This document shows positions 24,872-36,255 of a stretch of DNA of 64,000 nt, piece after piece (the first letter of the stretch is position 1; every line of letters begins with the position of its first letter). The notes below the pieces were generated by a model. The model made no database searches. It was not told where the DNA came from and saw only the letters and a program-made list of their open reading frames with translations. The stretch covers positions 10,416,001-10,480,000 of the forward strand of contig CM082589.2 in NCBI GenBank assembly GCA_040954595.2. Direction: 5' to 3'. The position numbers were made by a program, and so were the translations under genes. The stretch is from Balanoglossus misakiensis (Eukaryota > Hemichordata).

Positions 24872-27800
24872 GTGTTCTGCGCGTCACAACAGAATTTTGT
24901 AAACAAACGATGCTTTGTTTGGAAGCAACCATGGAAATTTAAGAACTATCCATCGATCTACAGAGTCTATAGTGGAAAACTTTCTTATGCACATATGCCT
25001 ATCTATGTGTTCTGCGCCTCAAAACAGAATTCCGTAAATAAAAGAGGCTGTTTGGAAGCAAACATGGAAATTCAAGAACTATCTCTCGATCTACAGAGTA
25101 TAGTGGAAAACGTTCATATGCGCATAGGCCTATCATGTGTTATGCACATCACAACAGAATTTTGTAAACAAACGAGGCTTTGTTTGGAAGCAACAATGGA
25201 AATTTTAGAACTATCTGTCGATCTACTGAGTATAGTGGAAAACGTTCATATGCGCATAGGCCTATATATGTGTTCTGCGCATCACAACAGAATTTTGTAA
25301 ACAATCGAGGATGTGTTTGGAAGCAACAATGGAAATTTTAGAACTATCCGTCGATCTACGGAGTATAGTGGAAAACGTTCATATGCGCATAGGCCTATAT
25401 ATGTGTTCTGCGCATCACAACAGAATTTTGTAAACAAACGAGGCTTTGTTTGGAAGCAACAATGGAAATTTTAGAACTATCTCTCGATCTACAGAGTATA
25501 GTGGAAAACGTTCTTATGCGCATAGGCCTCTCTATGTGTTCTGCGCATCGCAACAGAATTTTGTAAACAAACGATGCTTTGTTTGGAAGCAACCATGGAA
25601 ATTTTAGAACTATCCGTCGATCTACGGAGTCTAGTGGAAAAATTTCTTATGCGCATAGGCATATGTATGTGTTCTACGCATCACAACAGAATTCGGTAAA
25701 TAAACGAGGCTGTTTGGAAACAACCATGGAAATTTTACAACTATCCGTCGATCTACAGAGTCTGGTGGAAAAGTTTCTTATGCGCATAGGCCTATTACGT
25801 GTTCTGCGCCTCACAACAGAATTCGGTAAATAAACGAGGCTGTTTGGAAGCAACCATGGAAATTTTAGAACTATCCGTCGATCTACAGAGTCTAGTGGAA
25901 AACGTTCTTATGCGCATAGGCCTATCTATGTATTATGCGCATCACAACATAATTTTGTAAACAAACGAGGATGTGTTTGGAAGCAACCATGGAAATTTTA
26001 GAAATATCCGTCGATATACAGAGACTAGTGGAAAACGTTCTTATGCGCATAGGCCTCTCTATGTGTTCTGCGCATCACAACAGAATTTTGTAAACAAACG
26101 ATGCTTTGTTTGGAAGCAACCATGGAAATTTTAGAACTATCCGTCGATCTACGGAGTCTAGTGGAAAAATTTCTTATGCGCATAGGCATATGTATGTGTT
26201 CTTTGCATCACAACAGAATTTGGTAAATAAACGAGGCTGTTTGGAAGCAACCATGGAAATTTTAGAACTATCCGTCGATCTACAGAGTCTAGTGGAAAAC
26301 GTTCTTATGCGCATAGGCCTATCTATGTATTATGCGCATCACAACAGAAATCGCTAAATAAACGAGGCTGTATTTGGAAGCAACCATGTAAATTTTACAA
26401 CTATCCGTCGATCTACAGAGTCTGGTGGAAAACTTTCTTATGCGCACAGGCCTATTACGTGTTCTGCGCCTAACAACAGAATTCCGTAAATAAACGAGGC
26501 TGTTTGGAAGCAAACATGGAAATTTTAGAACTATCTGTCGATCTACAGAGTATAGTGGAAAACGTTCATATGCGCATAGGCCTATCTATGTGTTATGCGC
26601 ATCACAACAGAATTTTGTAAACAAACGAAGCGGAGTTTGGAAGCAACCATGGAAATTTTAGAACTATCTCTCGATCTACAGAGTATAGTGGAAAACGTTC
26701 ATTTGCGCATAGGCCTATCTATGTGTTCTGCGCGTCACAACAGAATTTTGTAAACAAACGATGCTTTGTTTGGAAGCAACCATGGAAATTTAAGAACTAT
26801 CCATCGATCTACAGAGTCTATAGTGGAAAACTTTCTTATGCACATATGCCTATCTATGTGTTCTGCGCCTCAAAACAGAATTCCGTAAATAAAAGAGGCT
26901 GTTTGGAAGCAAACATGGAAATTCAAGAACTATCTCTCGATCTACAGAGTATAGTGGAAAACGTTCATATGCGCATAGGCCTATCATGTGTTATGCACAT
27001 CACAACAGAATTTTGTAAACAAACGAGGCTTTGTTTGGAAGCAACAATGGAAATTTTAGAACTATCTGTCGATCTACTGAGTATAGTGGAAAACGTTCAT
27101 ATGCGCATAGGCCTATATATGTGTTCTGCGCATCACAACAGAATTTTGTAAACAATCGAGGATGTGTTTGGAAGCAACAATGGAAATTTTAGAACTATCC
27201 GTCGATCTACGGAGTATAGTGGAAAACGTTCATATGCGCATAGGCCTATATATGTGTTCTGCGCATCACAACAGAATTTTGTAAACAAACGAGGCTTTGT
27301 TTGGAAGCAACAATGGAAATTTTAGAACTATCTCTCGATCTACAGAGTATAGTGGAAAACGTTCTTATGCGCATAGGCCTCTCTATGTGTTCTGCGCATC
27401 ACAACAGAATTTTGTAAACAAACGATGCTTTGTTTGGAAGCAACCATGGAAATTTTAGAACTATCCGTCGATCTACGGAGTCTAGTGGAAAAATTTCTTA
27501 TGCGCATAGGCATATGTATGTGTTCTACGCATCACAACAGAATTCGGTAAATAAACGAGGCTGTTTGGAAACAACCATGGAAATTTTACAACTATCCGTC
27601 GATCTACAGAGTCTGGTGGAAAAGTTTCTTATGCGCATAGGCCTATTACGTGTTCTGCGCCTCACAACAGAATTCGGTAAATAAACGAGGCTGTTTGGAA
27701 GCAACCATGGAAATTTTAGAACTATCCGTCGATCTACAGAGTCTAGTGGAAAACGTTCTTATGCGCATAGGCCTATCTATGTATTATGCGCATCACAACA

Positions 27801-28350
27801 TAATTTTGTAAACAAACGAGGATGTGTTTGGAAGCAACCATGGAAATTTTAGAACTATCCGTCGATATACAGAGACTAGTGGAAAACGTTCTTATGCGCA
27901 TAGGCCTCTCTATGTGTTCTGCGCATCACAACAGAATTTTGTAAACAAACGATGCTTTGTTTGGAAGCAACCATGGAAATTTTAGAACTATCCGTCGATC
28001 TACGGAGTCTAGTGGAAAAATTTCTTATGCGCATAGGCATATGTATGTGTTCTACGCATCACAACAGAATTTGGTAAATAAACGAGGCTGTTTGGAAGCA
28101 ACCATGGAAATTTTAGAACTATCCGTCGATCTACAGAGTCTAGTGGAAAACGTTCTTATGCGCATAGGCCTATCTATGTATTATGCGCATCACAACAGAA
28201 ATCGCTAAATAAACGAGGCTGTATTTGGAAGCAACCATGTAAATTTTACAACTATCCGTCGATCTACAGAGTCTGGTGGAAAACTTTCTTATGCGCACAG
28301 GCCTATTACGTGTTCTGCGCCTAACAACAGAATTCGGTAAATAAACGAGG
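24872..28350 (+). repeat. Higher-order repeat, 1851 bp (14 monomers), two copies
   Basis: Markers at 24872, 25579 and 26106 recur at 26723, 27430 and 27957. The AGAGACTAGTGG variant at about 26020 and 27871 is private to this unit. The two copies end differently near 28340. Confidence 0.85.
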
Positions 28351-30932
28351 CTGTTTGGAAGCAACCATGGAAATTTAAGAACTATCCGTCGATCTACAGA
28401 GACTATAGTGGAAAAATGTTTTATGCGCATAGGCCTATCATGTGTTATGCACATCACAACAGAATTTTGTAAAGAAACGAGGCTTTGTTTGGAAGCAACA
28501 ATTGAAATTTTAGAACTATCTCTCGATCTACGGAGTATAGTGGAAAACGTTCATATGCGCATAGGCCTATCTATGTGTTCTGAGCATCACAACAGAATTT
28601 TGTAAACAATCGAGGATGTGTTTGGAAGCAATCATGGAAATTTTAGAACAATCCGTCGATCTACAGAGTCTAGTGGGAAACTTTCTTATGCGCATAGGCA
28701 TATGTATGTGTTCAGCGCATCACAACAGAATTTTGTAAATGAACGAGGCTGTGTTTGGAAACAACCATGGAAATTTTAGAACTTTCTCTCGATCTACAGA
28801 GTCTAGTGGAAAACGTTCTTATGCGCATAGGCGTATATATGTGTTATGCGCATCACAACAGAAATCGGTAAATAAACGAGGCTGTATTTGGAAGCAACCA
28901 TGTAAATTTTACAACTATCCGTCGATCTACAGAGTTTGGTGGAAAACTTTCTTATGCGCATAGGCCTATTACGTGTTCTGCGCCTAACAACAGAATTCGG
29001 TAAATAAACGAGGCTGTTTGGAAACAACCATGGAAATTTTAGAACTATCCGTCGATCTACAGAGTCTAGTGGAAAAACGTTCATGTGCGCATAGGCCTAT
29101 CATGTGTTATGCACATCACAACAAAATTTTGTAAACAAACGAGGCTTTGTTTGGAAGCAACAATGGAAATTTTAGAACTATCTGTCGATCTACGGAGTAT
29201 AGTGGAAAACGTTCATATGCGCATAGGCCTATATATGTGTTCTGCGCCTCACAACATAATTCCGTAAATAAACGACGCTGTTTGGAAGCAACCGTGGAAA
29301 TTTTAGAACTATCTCTCGATCTACAGAGTATAGTGGAAAACGTTCATATGCGCATAGGCCTATCATGTGTTATGCACATCACAACATAATTTTGTAAACA
29401 AACGAGGCTTTGTTTGGAAGCAACAATGAAAATTTTAGAACTATCTGTCGATCTACGGAGTCTAGTGGAAAACGTTCATATATGCGCATAGGCCTATCAT
29501 GTGTTATGCACATCACAACAGAATTTTGTAAACAAACGAGGCTTTGTTTGGAAGCAACAATGGAAATTTTAGAACTATCTGTCGATCTACGGAGTATAGT
29601 GGAAAACGTTCATATGCGCATAGGCCTATATATGTGTTCTGCGCATCACAACAGAATTTTGTAAACAATCGAGGCTTTGTTTGGAAGCAACAATGGAAAT
29701 TTTAGAACTATCTGTCGATCTACGGAGTATAGTGGAAAACGTTCATATGCGCATAGGCCTATATATGTGTTCTGCGCATCACAACAGAATTTTGTAAACA
29801 AACGAGGCTTTGTTTGGAAGCAACAATGGAAATTTTAGAACTATCTCTCGATCTACAGAGTATAGTGGAAAACGTTCTTATGCGCATAGGCCTATCATGT
29901 GTTATGCACATCACAACAGAATTTTGTAAACAAACGAGGCTTTGTTTGGAAGCAACAATGGAAATTTTAGAACTATCTCTCGATCTACAGAGTCTAGTGG
30001 GAAACGTTCTTATGCGCATAGGCCTATCATGTGTTATGCACATCACAACAGAATTTTGTAAACAATCGAGGATGTGTTTGGAAGCAATCATGGAAATTTT
30101 AGAACTATCCGTCGATCTACAGAGTCTAGTGGGAAACTTTCTTATGCGCATAGGCATATGTATGTGTTCAGCGCATCACAACAGAATTTTGTAAATGAAC
30201 GAGGCTGTGTTTGGAAACAACCATGGAAATTTTAGAACTATCTCTCGATCTACAGAGTCTAGTGTAAAACTTTATTATGCACATAGGCCTATCTATGTAT
30301 TATGCGCATCACAACAGAAATCGCTAAATAAACGAGGCTGTATTTGGAAGCAACCATGTAAATTTTACAACTATCCGTCGATCTACAGAGTCTGGTGGAA
30401 AACTTTCTTATGCGCATAGGCCTATTACGTGTTCTGCGCCTAACAACAGAATTCGGTAAATAAACGAGGCTGTTTGGAAGCAACCATGGAAATTTTTGAA
30501 CTATCCGTCGATCTACAGAGTCTAGTGGAAAAATGTCTTATGCGCATAGGCCTATCGTGTGTTCTGCGCCTCACAACATAATTCCGTAAATAAACGAGGC
30601 TGTTTGGAAGCAACCGTGGAAATTTTAGAACTATCTCTCGATCTACAGAGTATAGTGGAAAACGTTCATATGCGCATAGGCCTATCATGTGTTATGCACA
30701 TCACAACATAATTTTGTAAACAAACGAGGCTTTGTTTGGAAGCAACCGTGGAAATTTTAGAACTATCTCTCAATCTACAGAGTATAGTGGAAAACGTTCA
30801 TATGCGCATAGGCCTATCATGTGTTATGCACATCACAACATAATTTTGTAAACAAACGAGGCTTTGTTTGGAAGCAACATTGGAAATTTTAGAACTATCT
30901 GTCGATCTACGGAGTATAGTGGAAAACGTTCA

Positions 30933-30934
30933 TA
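30933..30934. repeat. TA target-site duplication, left copy
   Basis: The monomer reads ...GTTCATA immediately before the element and TATGCGCATAGG immediately after it (36908). Uninterrupted paralogous monomers read GTTCATATGCGC with a single TA (38621-38622), which fixes the duplication as TA. Confidence 0.85.
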
Positions 30935-30947
30935 CACTGCAAATTCT
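30935..30947 (+). repeat. Left terminal inverted repeat (13 bp)
   Basis: CACTGCAAATTCT is the exact reverse complement of 36895-36907. Beyond 13 bp the two ends diverge, although both carry CAAGCCGGTTTG within the first 65 bp. Confidence 0.92.
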
Positions 30948-30959
30948 GCAAAAACAAGC

Positions 30960-31334
30960 CGGTTTGTACTCAAGCCATTCGGGTTTGCTGACAAGCCATC
31001 TCGTCATACTTGCCGAAACTTCGGTATTTCCACAAGCCGCTAAATTGTCTGGTGTGTGCCAGCAAGCCAGTCAATGTTAGAAAAATGGTTTGTAAATACG
31101 CCGCTGGACAACCTGTCTGGAATGGCTTATTATTAAGCCATTGAACAAAATCTCTGGTTTGCTCGCAAACTTTAGTGATACTTATGTCTGGCTCGAATTT
31201 GTACCATATTTAACCTTGGCTGCATTTTAAGCCGTTGGAGTTAGTGGTCGCTTTTCAAACCATAAAAAGATGTAAGTATGGTTTGAAAACACGCCATGGA
31301 AAACTTTGCCGGGATGTGGTTCATATACACGCCA
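30960..31334. promoter_or_regulatory. Left subterminal array of degenerate 18-bp palindromes
   Basis: At least ten sites fit the degenerate consensus TGGYTTGNNNNCAARCCA with some mismatches. They lie at 30960, 30981, 31022, 31086, 31123, 31155, 31189, 31217, 31245, 31279 and 31317. Examples are TGGCTTATTATTAAGCCA (31123-31140) and TGGTCGCTTTTCAAACCA (31245-31262). Spacing is less regular than on the right, from 21 to 64 bp and mostly 28-38 bp. By analogy with CACTA elements, whose subterminal motifs are bound by an element-encoded protein, these are likely protein-binding sites; that role is inferred. Confidence 0.7.
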
Positions 31335-31375
31335 CGCTGGGCACAATGTCTTGCGAAATACCCTGATTTGGCGCG

Positions 31376-31662
31376 CGAATGCAGGGTCAAAGGTTATTTA
31401 TTACACAACTACAACGTTTTGACGCGAGAGAAGACGGTCCACGCGTGAGGAAGCCGATCGAACCACGTCGTTCCCTTTATAAAATTCGTTCAGCGATTTA
31501 CAATGCACTCAACCTGTTCCTAAGGTAGAACCGAAATACCATATGCGTGGATAATTACTTTGGCACCGAGCATCGTTATGGAAGGATGACATCTAATGAC
31601 TTAGCAGTTGACCGCCAGCATCTACGAGACCGTAACATAGAACAATGCCGGTTGGGGTAAGT
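31376..31662 (+). promoter_or_regulatory. CpG-rich promoter-like patch with TATA box and splice donor
   Basis: The segment is CpG-dense (GCGCGCG, ACGCGAG, ACGCGTG) in CpG-poor surroundings. It holds a DR1-like GGGTCAAAGGTTA at about 31384 and a TATAAAA box at 31478-31484. Downstream, an ATG at 31586 opens 23 codons that reach a strong donor consensus, G followed by GTAAGT, at 31657-31662; the unspliced frame ends at the TAA within that donor. This fits a promoter plus first coding exon, either of the element itself or of a captured host gene. Several short upstream ATGs precede it. There is no similarity I recognise in the short peptide, so the call is tentative. Confidence 0.35.
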
Positions 31663-31675
31663 CCTGCTTCCATTC

Positions 31676-32226
31676 CATTTTGTGACAGTAACTACATTTT
31701 TGCGAGCAGTGAAGATAATACAAAATTAACAGGCCCGAATCCTGTATATACTGACTTGATCATGTGTTGATGATAGCTGAAAAGCATGTGAGAAGAAGTA
31801 ATGTCAAAAGTTTGACAGCATAAAGTAGGGAGTGGGGCCCCAAAGGAATTTCATTATTCTTGCTATTTTCAGCCTCCATCCCCGTTCATTTTTGTTTATG
31901 CATTTTTGTGAGCGAAGACGATGCAAAGTATGTCACTATTAAAAGGCCTGAATCCTTTATATACTGCATTGATCATGTGTGGATGGTTACAAAAAAGTCT
32001 GAGCAAATCAAAAGAATTTTTTTAATGCAGCTCCGGAGTGGGGCCCTATAGCGCCATAGCCTAGGAATTTCACCATGCTTGCTATTGGCAGCCTACATCC
32101 CCATTCATGTTTGTTTATGCACTTTTACTAGTCAAGATAATTCAAAATATGTAATAATATCTATACTGTATTGATCATTTGTAGATCGAGAGATATTTCA
32201 AATATATGAAGCTTCGAGTGGGGCTA
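31676..32226. repeat. Three diverged tandem copies of a ~205-bp repeat
   Basis: The segment GATCATGTGT with preceding TATATACTG occurs at about 31758, 31971 and (degenerate) 32173. GAGTGGGGCC follows at 31830, 32036 and 32216. Between them CTTGCTATT, CCATCCCC and TTTGTTTATGCA are shared by copies 2 and 3. Spacing is 213 and 202 bp by one marker and 206 and 180 bp by the other. Copies have diverged by many substitutions and indels, so this repeat is older than the 70-bp minisatellite. Confidence 0.7.
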
Positions 32227-32300
32227 GTGGCAGCGGAAGTCAACATTGGGGGGGGGGGTAACCGCAATAAAATGTTGTTTTGTGTTCCAATACTATATCA

Positions 32301-32718
32301 ATGGATACCCATAATATTTAAATCATTGGCTGAATAATTTTTTTTTGATAAACCGTGATCTCGGACCACAGGATTATTTAACCCCTGCATGCCTGCGATT
32401 TGTAACAATAATGATTCCTACTTTAATTGAACCCCAGATATTTGCATAAGAATGAAATAATGGATACCCATAATATTTAAATCATTGGCTGATTAATTTT
32501 TTTTTGATAAACCATGATCTCGGACCACAGGATTATTTAACCCCTGCATGCCTGCGATTTGTAACAATAATGATTTAAATCATTGGCTGAATATTTTTTT
32601 TTGATAAACCATGATCTCGGACCACAGGATTATTTAACCCCTGCATGCCTGCGATTTGTAACAATAATGATTCCTACTTTAATTGAACCCCAGATATTTG
32701 CATAAGAATGAAATAAAT
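32301..32718. repeat. Tandem triplication, 159-bp unit with shortened middle copy
   Basis: Copy 1 (32301-32459) is followed by copy 2, which lacks its last ~60 bp (32460-about 32576), and copy 3 (about 32577-32718), which lacks the first ~18 bp. All share AATCATTGGCTGA, TTTGATAAACC, TGATCTCGGACCACAGGA and CCCCTGCATGCCTGCGATTT. The AATCATTGGC marks are at 32321, 32480 and 32578. Near identity indicates a recent duplication. A run of 11 G at 32248-32258 lies just upstream. Confidence 0.85.
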
Positions 32719-33196
32719 GATCTTGGTTTTGCAGGAGTGGTGATACTGGTTATGGGAAGGAGCAGTTTTTATTTTATTAGGCACCACAAAAATATGAAAA
32801 AGTCAACAAGTAGCATTTATGTCGAAGCATACACGGTATGTATAATTAAGTAGATTTTGTTATTTTTTTAATATCCATTTTTGTCATCTAGTCATCTGTT
32901 TTCTTTACAGTTTAGTTTGTAGGGACTTCATTATAAAATACCAACCATGTGGTTATAATTTCAGTATTGCATTTGGGAAGAGATTTTACTATTTATGCCT
33001 AAAAACGAGTTTTAAAGGAACATGCCTATCTGTATTTATTAATATAGTCCAGCTATCATGTATGTAACATGTATTCAGTTATAGTCAAAGGAAACAATTC
33101 ACTAAACTCTAGGTGCGAAATTTCATGCATTGCTCATTGAATCAATTTCATCTTGTTTGTTACATGCTGTGTATCTCATGGTTATGTTAGTGTTTC

Positions 33197-33940
33197 ATGG
33201 TTGCTGCCTATAACATTAGGATGGCACCATATCGTAGTGTTGTATCGGTCAGTCTCATGTTCTCATATGGTTGCTGCCTATAACAGTAGGATGGCACCAC
33301 ATCGTAGTGTTGTATCGGTCAGTCTCATGTTCTCATATGGTTGCTGCCTATAACATTAGGATGGCACCATATCGTAGTGTTGTATCGGTCAGTCTCATGT
33401 TCTCATATGGTTGCTGCCTATAACATTAGGATGGCACCATATCGTAGTGTTGTATCGGTCAGTCTCATGTTCTCATATGGTTGCTGCCTATAACATTAGG
33501 ATGGCACCATATCGTAGTGTTGTATCGGTCAGTCTCATGTTCTCATATGGTTGCTGCCTATAACATTAGGATGGCACCATATCGTAGTGTTGTATCGGTC
33601 AGTCTCATGTTCTCATATGGTTGCTGCCTATAACATTAGGATGGCACCATATCGTAGTGTTGTATCGGTCAGTCTCATGTTCTCATATGGTTGCTGCCTA
33701 TAACAGTAGGATGGCACCATATCGTAGTGTTGTATCGGTCAGTCTCATGTTCTCATATGGTTGCTGCCTATAACATTAGGATGGCACCATATCGTAGTGT
33801 TGTATCGGTCAGTCTCATGTTCTCATATGGTTGCTGCCTATAACATTAGGATGGCACCATATCGTAGTGTTGTATCGGTCAGTCTCATGTTCTCATATGG
33901 TTGCTGCCTATAACATTAGGATGGCACCATATCGTAGTGT
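33197..33940 (+). repeat. 70-bp minisatellite, about 10.6 copies
   Basis: TGTATCGGTC marks the copies at 33241, 33311, 33381 and every 70 bp up to 33871. Copies are almost identical; variants are CAGTAGG for CATTAGG in two copies and one CACC(A)C change near 33300. Reading frames through it (for example 33153-33353) are products of the repeat. The near-zero divergence shows recent expansion inside the transposon. Confidence 0.95.
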
Positions 33941-35215
33941 TTTGTGGTATGTGTGTCAGTCTCATAGTCATTCCCCATTGATAAATAGAGAGACACTATC
34001 TTCTTTTGTTGAGTATGTCTCATACGAGTCATTGTCATATTTTCTTGTGTACATATGTGTTATGTGTTGTTTTCATGCTGGAAATTGTTTCTAAAATACA
34101 CTCATGTTAATTTCTAACAAGATTGTTTTCTCTTTTTGTTTTTCACTATTTGAGAGTGTTTCCCATTGAAAGAAGACGAAGTTTCATAGTAAGGAAGAAG
34201 ATACTCAAGGCTACTGCCATGACTCCAATACTCAAATGCATATAAAGGAGGATTTAAAAGTACTTTTCCACACTTAATGGTGACTTTGAAATCTGTATTC
34301 ATGTCAGTTTTGACAAACAGTAGATTCAAAAAGTGAGGCATTTTTGATGGATTGAAATGATTTTCCCTAACCACTTGAACGGAAAATGAGATAAAAGTTT
34401 TATTGTATATATTTTCTATCATTTATGGGGTTAATTCATTTGATTTACATAATACCATGTATTTACCGTTGTTCCTTTTTTCTTACATTGTCATTACAAT
34501 AATAATGATTGACCAAAAAAGATCTTTCTCGGTGTGCTTTTTTGACAGGTTAACATACCATTGACTGTGGAGTACTAAGATGCTGCATGTCACAATGTTC
34601 GCGCTATAAACAGTCAACCAAAGTTAACACGAGCAATTGTGATGTGAGTTCTTTTACCTAACCAAAATGAAGCCAAAACTTTACTCAAATAACTATTTGA
34701 TGATAGCTTAATGTTGGCAATACTTCAGGTCAGAATCAAATGTGATAGAAACACGTGTTTGTAAATCGGGTACGTTTCACCGGCCAAGGATAACAAGGTA
34801 GTAGGTCAAAGGTTTTACAGTGAGCACAACACAATATTCAAGTGAAAGTATATTTATTCACCTGATAGCTTAACCATAATAAATAATATACATATATACA
34901 CCCAAATCCACCACCAGCACTTGTTGACTCCGACAGCACTGTGCAGCCTATCAATCATATAATTGGTAAAACACACAGAGCATATGGTATAGCCTAGTGC
35001 TGGTTGTGTGAATTTGGGAAAACAAGAGTAATAAATGCAATAACCTTTGCAATGCAAACTTGACAATGATGAAATATACTCTACACGAGCTAGTCACCAA
35101 GCACACATTTAACTGGCGCTAGTCACAGGAAAATAATTCAATAACTGCAGTGAAGTTTATAATATTAACAATAAAAGATTAAATAAACTGTGATGGCATT
35201 TAGCTCAGTCCTATT
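33941..35215. other. Transposon interior without recognisable gene
   Basis: The stretch is AT-rich. A 102-codon frame on the - strand (34114-34422) and a 70-codon frame (34854-35066, - strand) show no motif I recognise and no codon-use support, so I do not call them genes. A second AGGTCAAAGGTTT (DR1-like) lies at about 34801. Nothing else is seen. Confidence 0.5.
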
Positions 35216-35431
35216 CTAAGGCGTGTGTGTACGAACGTTACCGGTAAACTGCAATGGCTCGCGCGCGTCTTCTCCGTCGTAGAAAGTCAGTTCTGGTAGA
35301 GATATAGACACAACGTTGCTTTCACAGAACTTCAGGCGACATAACACGATGGCACGGCGATGTCCAGCAATTTCTGTTAGTCCAGCACTGTTCGCTTGAA
35401 GTAGAGCATGTCCTTGTATATTGAACCAATT
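35216..35431 (-). CDS. Unassigned 72-codon open frame, possible exon
   Basis: On the - strand a frame runs from just after a TGA (35432-35434) to a TAG (35216-35218) with no internal stop and no ATG. It therefore would have to be an exon or a fragment. Its sequence has a balanced, protein-like composition (segments RRAIVLCRLKFCES and ISLPELTFYDGEDARE). It is CpG-rich compared with the AT-rich element around it. A GGTAACG near 35237-35243 could be a splice donor. I do not recognise the protein. It may be a remnant of the element's own gene, a host exon captured by the transposon (known for CACTA elements), or a chance frame in a CpG-rich patch. Confidence 0.25.
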   Translation of the reverse strand, partial: NWFNIQGHALLQANSAGLTEIAGHRRAIVLCRLKFCESNVVSISLPELTFYDGEDAREPLQFTGNVRTHTP

Positions 35432-36255
35432 TCAACAGCACATGGTAGTCTGCCACATCATCACTTCATTGTTGCACTATAGCCAGATGTTGTGAGTACC
35501 TCAGATCTTGATTTGTACTGCCCGTATTTCAAGCTGAGTGTCCCTTTTATACTCATCATTAGCATCTCAATGGAGCTAATATGGGGTGATGATTGACAAG
35601 TTGAAGTTCTGCCCTCTAGATAGCTTCTTTTGTTTTTCTTAATAAGCTGTACATAGGTTAATTGCAATCATAATGTTACACAGTTGTTTACAACGCGTCT
35701 TGAAATCGTTGATCGTAATGACAGTCCGTAATCAACGTTGAACCATATGCCGACGAATTTGCGTGTATGTATGTGTGTAAAAATAAACTTTCTAAACTAT
35801 GCCATCTTAATAAACCTATCTAATGCCATCATATAAATAATTTAAAATAACAAAAGATAGTGTGACACTGCACATTATGACACATGTTATGCTTCAAGAC
35901 CAAGTTATTTAAGGGCATAGTAACTAACTTTGGGCTATTTTTTATGTATTTTTGTTCAGTGTATCGACTCCTTATTTCTGTTGTACTCCTTAAAGCATGA
36001 TTAACTGCCCAGGTTCAGGATCTCAACTTTGGCCTTTGCAAATGAGTTCAGGTCTGGACTAAAATTATGTTTTTTGACAATTGCTGATTGTACAATTATG
36101 GCAGTGTATAGAATCTAGTAAATGGCATTGCATCATGCTTTGGTGAGTTGAACAAGAAACTGCAGTCACTTGAAAGAGCAAAAATGCTAAAAATGGCCCA
36201 AATTTATAACTATAGCTTTTAGGTAAACAGAAGCCAAACATGCAATTCAAATTTT
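35432..36255. other. Transposon interior, nothing recognised
   Basis: AT-rich DNA with short frames on both strands (for example 35461-35667 and 36065-36346, both - strand) that show no domain or codon signal. The right subterminal palindrome array begins directly after it. Confidence 0.5.

Larger units (their letters stand above)
10181..30934 (+). repeat. Satellite array, left block (about 158 monomers)
   Basis: Head-to-tail monomers of mainly 130, 132 or 133 bp run without a break. Counting TGGAAGCAAC as the phase mark, successive copies start at 10181, 10314, 10447, 10580 and 10713. Conserved blocks in order are TGGAAGCAACCATGGAAATT, GAACTATCCGTCGATCTACA, GAGTCTAGTGG, TATGCGCATAGGCCTAT, TCTGCGCATCACAACAGAAT, then a variable junction before the next copy. 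The junction defines subtypes: TTTTGTAAACAAACGAGGATGTG (133 bp), TTTTGTAAACAAACGATGCTTTG, TTCGGTAAATAAACGAGGCTG (130 bp) and AATCGCTAAATAAACGAGGCTGTA. All copies face the same way. The array starts abruptly at 10181, with only one base (CATGG to CACGG) clearly changed in the first monomer core. Frames of 60-143 codons through the monomers are repeat by-products. Confidence 0.98.

Noticed and set aside
31384-34815. DR1-like nuclear-receptor sites (GGTCAAAGGTT) at ~31384 and ~34801
   Set aside because: Two short matches in 6 kb are weak evidence. Mentioned with the promoter-like patch but not called as sites.
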